Below are positions 16,165 through 18,759 of a stretch of 18,759 nt of DNA, piece after piece (position 1 is the stretch's first letter; each line of letters starts with the position of its first letter). This DNA comes from Bacteroidales bacterium (GTDB lineage Bacteria; Bacteroidota; Bacteroidia; Bacteroidales; Paludibacteraceae). The notes beneath the pieces are model-generated. The model was given only the letters and a program-made list of their open reading frames with translations, did no database searches and was not told where the DNA came from. The DNA lies in contig SFDZ01000029.1 in the NCBI GenBank assembly GCA_004557405.1, positions 1 through 18,759 on the forward strand, written 5' to 3'. A program made the translations under genes and the position numbers.

Positions 16165-16638
16165 TCAATGTGTAAATATCAAGTGGCGTGTGATGTTTTT
16201 GCCATCGGGCTTTTGTCCATCCCAACGACTCAAATGAAGTTCGTTGTCGGTAACGGATACAATGTCGTAGGTTATTTTTGTATCCGACAAATCGCCGTTG
16301 GCAAACACTAAATTTCCGCCCGAAATGGTTAGTTTTTTGCCGCTGACCGACCAGCGCAACTGCTTATTGCCGTCGGTGCCCAAAAATCCTTTCTCGTAAC
16401 AAGTGCCATTGGCGTTGAATTGTATCCAACCCGACGTGCTGCCGTGGTTGTCGAACATTTGTCCGCCGGCTACTTTGTACACTTGCAATCCGCGCCAGCG
16501 TTTGGCCAGCATTTGTGTTGTGGTGCTCGATGTGCTTTGTGCCGATGTAGATGATTGGTTCGAAGGCGCGAAGATAAAACATCCGGTTTGTCCGACGCAT
16601 ATCAGTGCGAGGACAATAATATTAACGAGTTTTCTCAT
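16165..16638 (-). CDS. Probable lipoprotein with a lipocalin-like domain
   Basis: This 157-residue protein starts with a signal peptide (MRKLVNIIVLALICVGQTGC). The likely lipidated cysteine is C20; the QTG before it is a loose lipobox. A Ser/Thr-rich linker (about 27-42) follows. The remaining 110 residues show the short alternating strands of Bacteroidetes lipocalin-like proteins: RWRGLQVYKV, WIQFNANGTCYEKG, LRWSVSGKKLTISGG, then a final strand. The protein should be anchored in the outer membrane or in the inner leaflet. The ATG overlaps the upstream gene by four bases, so the two are translated together. No function is known; the domain call is based on pattern only. Confidence 0.6.
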   Translation of the reverse strand: MRKLVNIIVLALICVGQTGCFIFAPSNQSSTSAQSTSSTTTQMLAKRWRGLQVYKVAGGQMFDNHGSTSGWIQFNANGTCYEKGFLGTDGNKQLRWSVSGKKLTISGGNLVFANGDLSDTKITYDIVSVTDNELHLSRWDGQKPDGKNITRHLIFTH

Positions 16639-17234
16639 TGTACTTTGAGATTAAATCTGGTGAATTCACCTAAAAATTGATTATAGACAACCCACATGCG
16701 CATGGCTTCGCCGATGTCGCCTTGACCTTTGATTTGATGCACTTTGTATGTGGCTACGGTTTCGTTGGTGGCCATATCGACCACATCGATGTCGCCTATC
16801 AAAATGATGCCGCCGGCCTTGCCAACGCCAAACAGCGCCGCAGCGGTGCTGCCAAAGTCGATGCCTTTCACATGGAACGTGATAAGATAGTCCGGCGTGT
16901 CGGTGGCCGATGCCAGCCGCATGCGTTTTCTGTTCATCACATTCCAATTCTTAAAAAAACGTTCGTAGGCAAATTCCTGCAATCCCGGCCAATCTTTCAA
17001 CGAATCGTCGCCGCGCGCTGCAAGGTATTCTTCGAGCGGTAGCGCACCTTCTTTCAGCACACCTTTCGAAATTTCGCCGCCATAGCAATCGTCATAGTCG
17101 AACACAAAGAGAGCCGTTTTGCTCGCATCCTGAAACATATAGTTATGTCCCGATGTGAGCGTGATGTTTTTCTCGCCGGCATAGGCCAATGCCGACAGCG
17201 CGATGATAACGCTTAGAGATAAAAATTTTTTCAT
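16635..17234 (-). CDS. Exported protein of unknown function
   Basis: This 199-residue protein has a clear Sec signal peptide: MKKF, a hydrophobic core, then cleavage likely after AYA near residue 19. The mature part begins with polar strands. It contains DYDDCYGGEISKG, an aromatic helix (EFAYERFFKNWNVMNRKRMR), and a glycine-rich C-terminal half with PDYLITFHVKGIDFG, GGIILIGDIDVVD and ATYKVHQIKGQGD. The arrangement resembles DUF4410-type periplasmic proteins, but I cannot name a family with confidence. It overlaps the lipoprotein start by four bases (ATGA), and a good promoter lies upstream, so the pair forms a two-gene envelope operon. Confidence 0.7.
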   Translation of the reverse strand: MKKFLSLSVIIALSALAYAGEKNITLTSGHNYMFQDASKTALFVFDYDDCYGGEISKGVLKEGALPLEEYLAARGDDSLKDWPGLQEFAYERFFKNWNVMNRKRMRLASATDTPDYLITFHVKGIDFGSTAAALFGVGKAGGIILIGDIDVVDMATNETVATYKVHQIKGQGDIGEAMRMWVVYNQFLGEFTRFNLKVQ

Positions 17235-17264
17235 AATGATTTTTTTTTATGTGTAAATAATTGC

Positions 17265-17295
17265 AAAGATACATATATTATTTTTACGAGCAAAA
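17265..17295 (-). promoter_or_regulatory. Promoter of the exported-protein/lipoprotein operon
   Basis: On the minus strand TTTTG (17295-17291), 18 bases and TATCTTTG (17272-17265) followed by C form a good Bacteroidetes promoter. It lies about 31 bases before the ATG at 17234. Confidence 0.68.
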
Positions 17296-17392
17296 TATTG
17301 TTACAAAAAATAACGAACAAGCGAAATAAATGGTCGTTACGGCTTGTGTTATGTAGTTTTTTGATGATGAAGTGATTTTTTTTGTGTAAAAA

Positions 17393-17424
17393 TTTGGTGG
17401 TGTCAAAAAAAAGTCGTACCTTTG
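17393..17424 (+). promoter_or_regulatory. tRNA-Leu promoter
   Basis: TTTG (17393-17396), a 20-base spacer and TACCTTTG (17417-17424) match the consensus exactly. The mature tRNA begins 14 bases after the box, so the 5' leader is only a few bases. Confidence 0.8.
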
Positions 17425-17437
17425 CACCCGCAAATAA

Positions 17438-17519
17438 GCCCAGATGGCGGAATCGGTAGACGCGCTGGTCTCAAACACCAGTGGAGCAATCCATCCCGGT
17501 TCGATCCCGGGTCTGGGTA
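17438..17519 (+). tRNA. tRNA-Leu (anticodon CAA)
   Basis: The cloverleaf can be folded by hand. The acceptor GCCCAGA pairs with TCTGGGT (one G-U), with discriminator A at 17519. A D arm with GGTAGACGC follows. The anticodon stem CTGGT/ACCAG closes the loop CTCAAAC, with CAA at positions 34-36, which reads UUG. The long class II variable arm TGGA-gcaa-TCCA and the T arm CCCGG-TTCGATC-CCGGG are both perfect. CCA is not encoded, so it must be added after transcription. Confidence 0.96.
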
Positions 17520-17529
17520 CAAAGCAAGC

Positions 17530-17567
17530 AGCGAAGCGATTGATGTTCAATCGTTTCGCTTTTTTTT
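17530..17567 (+). terminator. tRNA-Leu terminator
   Basis: A 14-bp stem (17530-17543 with 17547-17560, one G-U pair) is followed by an eight-base T run. It starts 11 bases after the tRNA. It is closely related to the terminator at 447, including the sequence just downstream. Confidence 0.85.
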
Positions 17568-17629
17568 GTCAACGAATTGGCAACCTTGCGTTTTTTTGGA
17601 TAAACTTTTTATTCTTTTATTACATTTTG

Positions 17630-17661
17630 TTTGGCTATATCCCAAAAAAAACTTACCTTTG
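17630..17661 (+). promoter_or_regulatory. Promoter of the surface-protein gene
   Basis: TTTG (17630-17633), a 20-base spacer and TACCTTTG (17654-17661) give the same geometry and boxes as the tRNA-Leu promoter about 240 bases upstream. The initial transcribed region is also similar (GCRCYCGCAAA). The transcript should start near 17668 and enter the G-tract hairpin within about 15 bases. Confidence 0.75.
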
Positions 17662-17682
17662 CGCTCGCAAAGACATACAAAA

Positions 17683-17713
17683 GCCCTCCTCCTATGCAAA
17701 ATAGGGGGGGGGC
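17683..17713 (+). promoter_or_regulatory. Start-codon hairpin with a nine-G tract
   Basis: Bases 17683-17695 pair over all 13 positions with 17701-17713 (two G-U pairs), closing the loop GCAAA. The ATG at 17694-17696 straddles the top of the stem, and the run of nine G (17704-17712) is most of the 3' arm. No U run follows, so it is not an ordinary terminator. It separates the ATG from the surface-protein frame. Confidence 0.7.
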
Positions 17714-18759
17714 AAATTGTTGATAATCAGCACTTTTGCTGTTGGCGATACTATCAAAGTAGTAAATGCCGACCCGGCGTACACTTTGTACTACAAAGTA
17801 ACCGATGCTACAGAGGGGTCTCGCAACGTGGCGTTGGTTCCACAAAGTCAAACCGCACCCTATTACAATGTTTATCCTTCGGGCGATGTAGTTATCCCTG
17901 ATAGCGTGTACGATGGAGCCGGTAATGCTTTCGCCGTACGTGCAATAGAGGCCAATGCACTCAGCGAATGTAAAAACATCAAAACACTTACATTCAAGGC
18001 TACCGATTACATTAGTCTTCCAAGCAAACCTTTCCTTGCCGGTACGCCACTCGACACGTTGGATATTACCAAATTCAGCGTAGATGCAGGTTGGTATGTA
18101 ACCACATTTCAAGGTAATTTGATAAAATGGTTCAAAGGTAAAAGCGCTTGGTATGCCGGTATCGATGGCGTGCTTTGCTATACCTATTACTATTATCACT
18201 CCGATAAAAAATTGAATTTTGGTGTTATAGGTGGTGCCCGTACCGAAGATATTCACTTGCCGGACGATATAAAAATGTTGGTGTTTTATAATGGGGCACT
18301 TTCTGCTCAACATGATATTGTTATATACTCGCCTTCTAAAAATGTTTCAACAATTTATAACTATGCCAATACAGCGTCTCACATCACACGTATTGTTGTG
18401 CCTTGCCAAGTAGAATCTATATATAATGAACATTTTCCTAAGGACAAATTCTCTATCGAAATTTCAGCGGTAAACAATGTGTCGTATGCTGTAACCTATG
18501 TGGCTGAACATGGCACTTTGTCGGCCGATACTACAGGTTGCGAAGAGGTAACCGTAACTGCCACTGCTGATGCCGGCTACAAATTCAGCCAATGGGCCGA
18601 TGGCGAAAAACAAAACCCGCGTGTGTTTAGCATTACCGAAGACACCGAAATTTCGGCAATATTCGTGGCTGATGTACCTTCGGCGCTCGACCAAGTAGAA
18701 CTCGGCACTATCGAAGTACGCGATGGTCGCGTCTATTGCGCAAGCGACTTCCGTATCTA
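17705..18759 (+). CDS. Surface protein: BspA-type LRR, InlB-like repeat, start of T9SS tail (partial, start out of frame)
   Basis: One frame stays open for over 350 codons to the window end without a stop. It starts with KLLIISTFA, which looks like the hydrophobic core of a signal peptide, then VGDTIKVV. A BspA-type leucine-rich unit follows (AVRAIEANALSECKNIKTLTF, about bases 17930-18000), and later a divergent InlB-like repeat (YVAEHGTLSADTTG ... AGYKFSQWADGE, about 18495-18665). The end, ALDQVELGTIEVRDGRVY, resembles the beginning of a type IX secretion sorting domain. There is no in-frame ATG or GTG near the front. TAG 17702 closes the frame just upstream, and ATG 17694 is off by one base across the G tract. 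TTG 17717 or 17720 would give an unusually short signal. It likely encodes a secreted or surface-bound protein; expression in this copy is doubtful. Confidence 0.72.

Noticed and set aside
17438..17519. tRNA-Leu as an integration site of the conjugative remnant
   Set aside because: No repeat of the tRNA 3' end was found elsewhere in the window, and nothing next to this tRNA looks like an integrase.
17422..17901. 159-codon frame running through tRNA-Leu and into the surface-protein region
   Set aside because: It crosses a folded tRNA and its terminator and is out of frame with the real downstream coding sequence.
1..18759. CRISPR arrays, insertion-sequence transposases, restriction or retron-type defence genes
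   Set aside because: I looked for regular repeats with spacers, terminal inverted repeats and the relevant enzyme motifs on both strands and found none.

Overview
The window looks like the chromosome of an anaerobic Bacteroidales bacterium; the family cannot be fixed from sequence alone. Four things point there. Promoters carry the Bacteroidetes -7 box TAnnTTTG, usually TATCTTTG or TACCTTTG followed by C, with TTG or TTTG about 18-21 bases upstream. Start codons mostly lack a Shine-Dalgarno sequence. The primary sigma factor is the short Bacteroidetes form. The protein families are typical of the group: DUF3109, a COG2509 oxidoreductase, a 728-residue RecQ, a 589-residue phospho-sugar mutase, and a surface protein that appears to carry the start of a type IX secretion tail.

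Left edge (1-560): the truncated end of a Bacteroides-type conjugative transposon gene (DUF4133/TraF-like), a small hydrophobic reading frame broken by a stop, and a strong rho-independent terminator. This reads as a decayed mobile-element end. 559-3429: a minus-strand FAD-dependent oxidoreductase, divergent from a cysteine-rich DUF3109 gene and the manganese exporter mntP. 3419-6749: a small glycan module of an acetyltransferase (FemAB/BioF2-like), a GT4 glycosyltransferase and a convergent polysaccharide flippase, with codon use unlike its neighbours. 6712-12965: minus-strand housekeeping genes, in transcription order recQ, rpoD, a MATE transporter, nth and prmA, running into the flippase. 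13291-16083: manA and a phospho-sugar mutase, which together link fructose-6-phosphate, mannose-6-phosphate and hexose-1-phosphates and so could feed the sugar nucleotides used for surface glycans. 16165-17234: a two-gene exported/lipoprotein operon of unknown role. 17438-17567: tRNA-Leu(CAA) with its own promoter and terminator.

The most notable locus is the right edge (17630-18759). It holds a cell-surface protein with a BspA-type leucine-rich repeat, a divergent InlB-like repeat and the apparent start of a T9SS tail. It has a textbook promoter, but its only sensible ATG is out of frame. The frames are separated by a run of nine G, which forms one arm of a perfect 13-bp hairpin containing the start codon. 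Adding one G or losing two would join ATG and protein. This suggests an on/off phase switch, here caught in the OFF state, although a homopolymer sequencing error would look the same.
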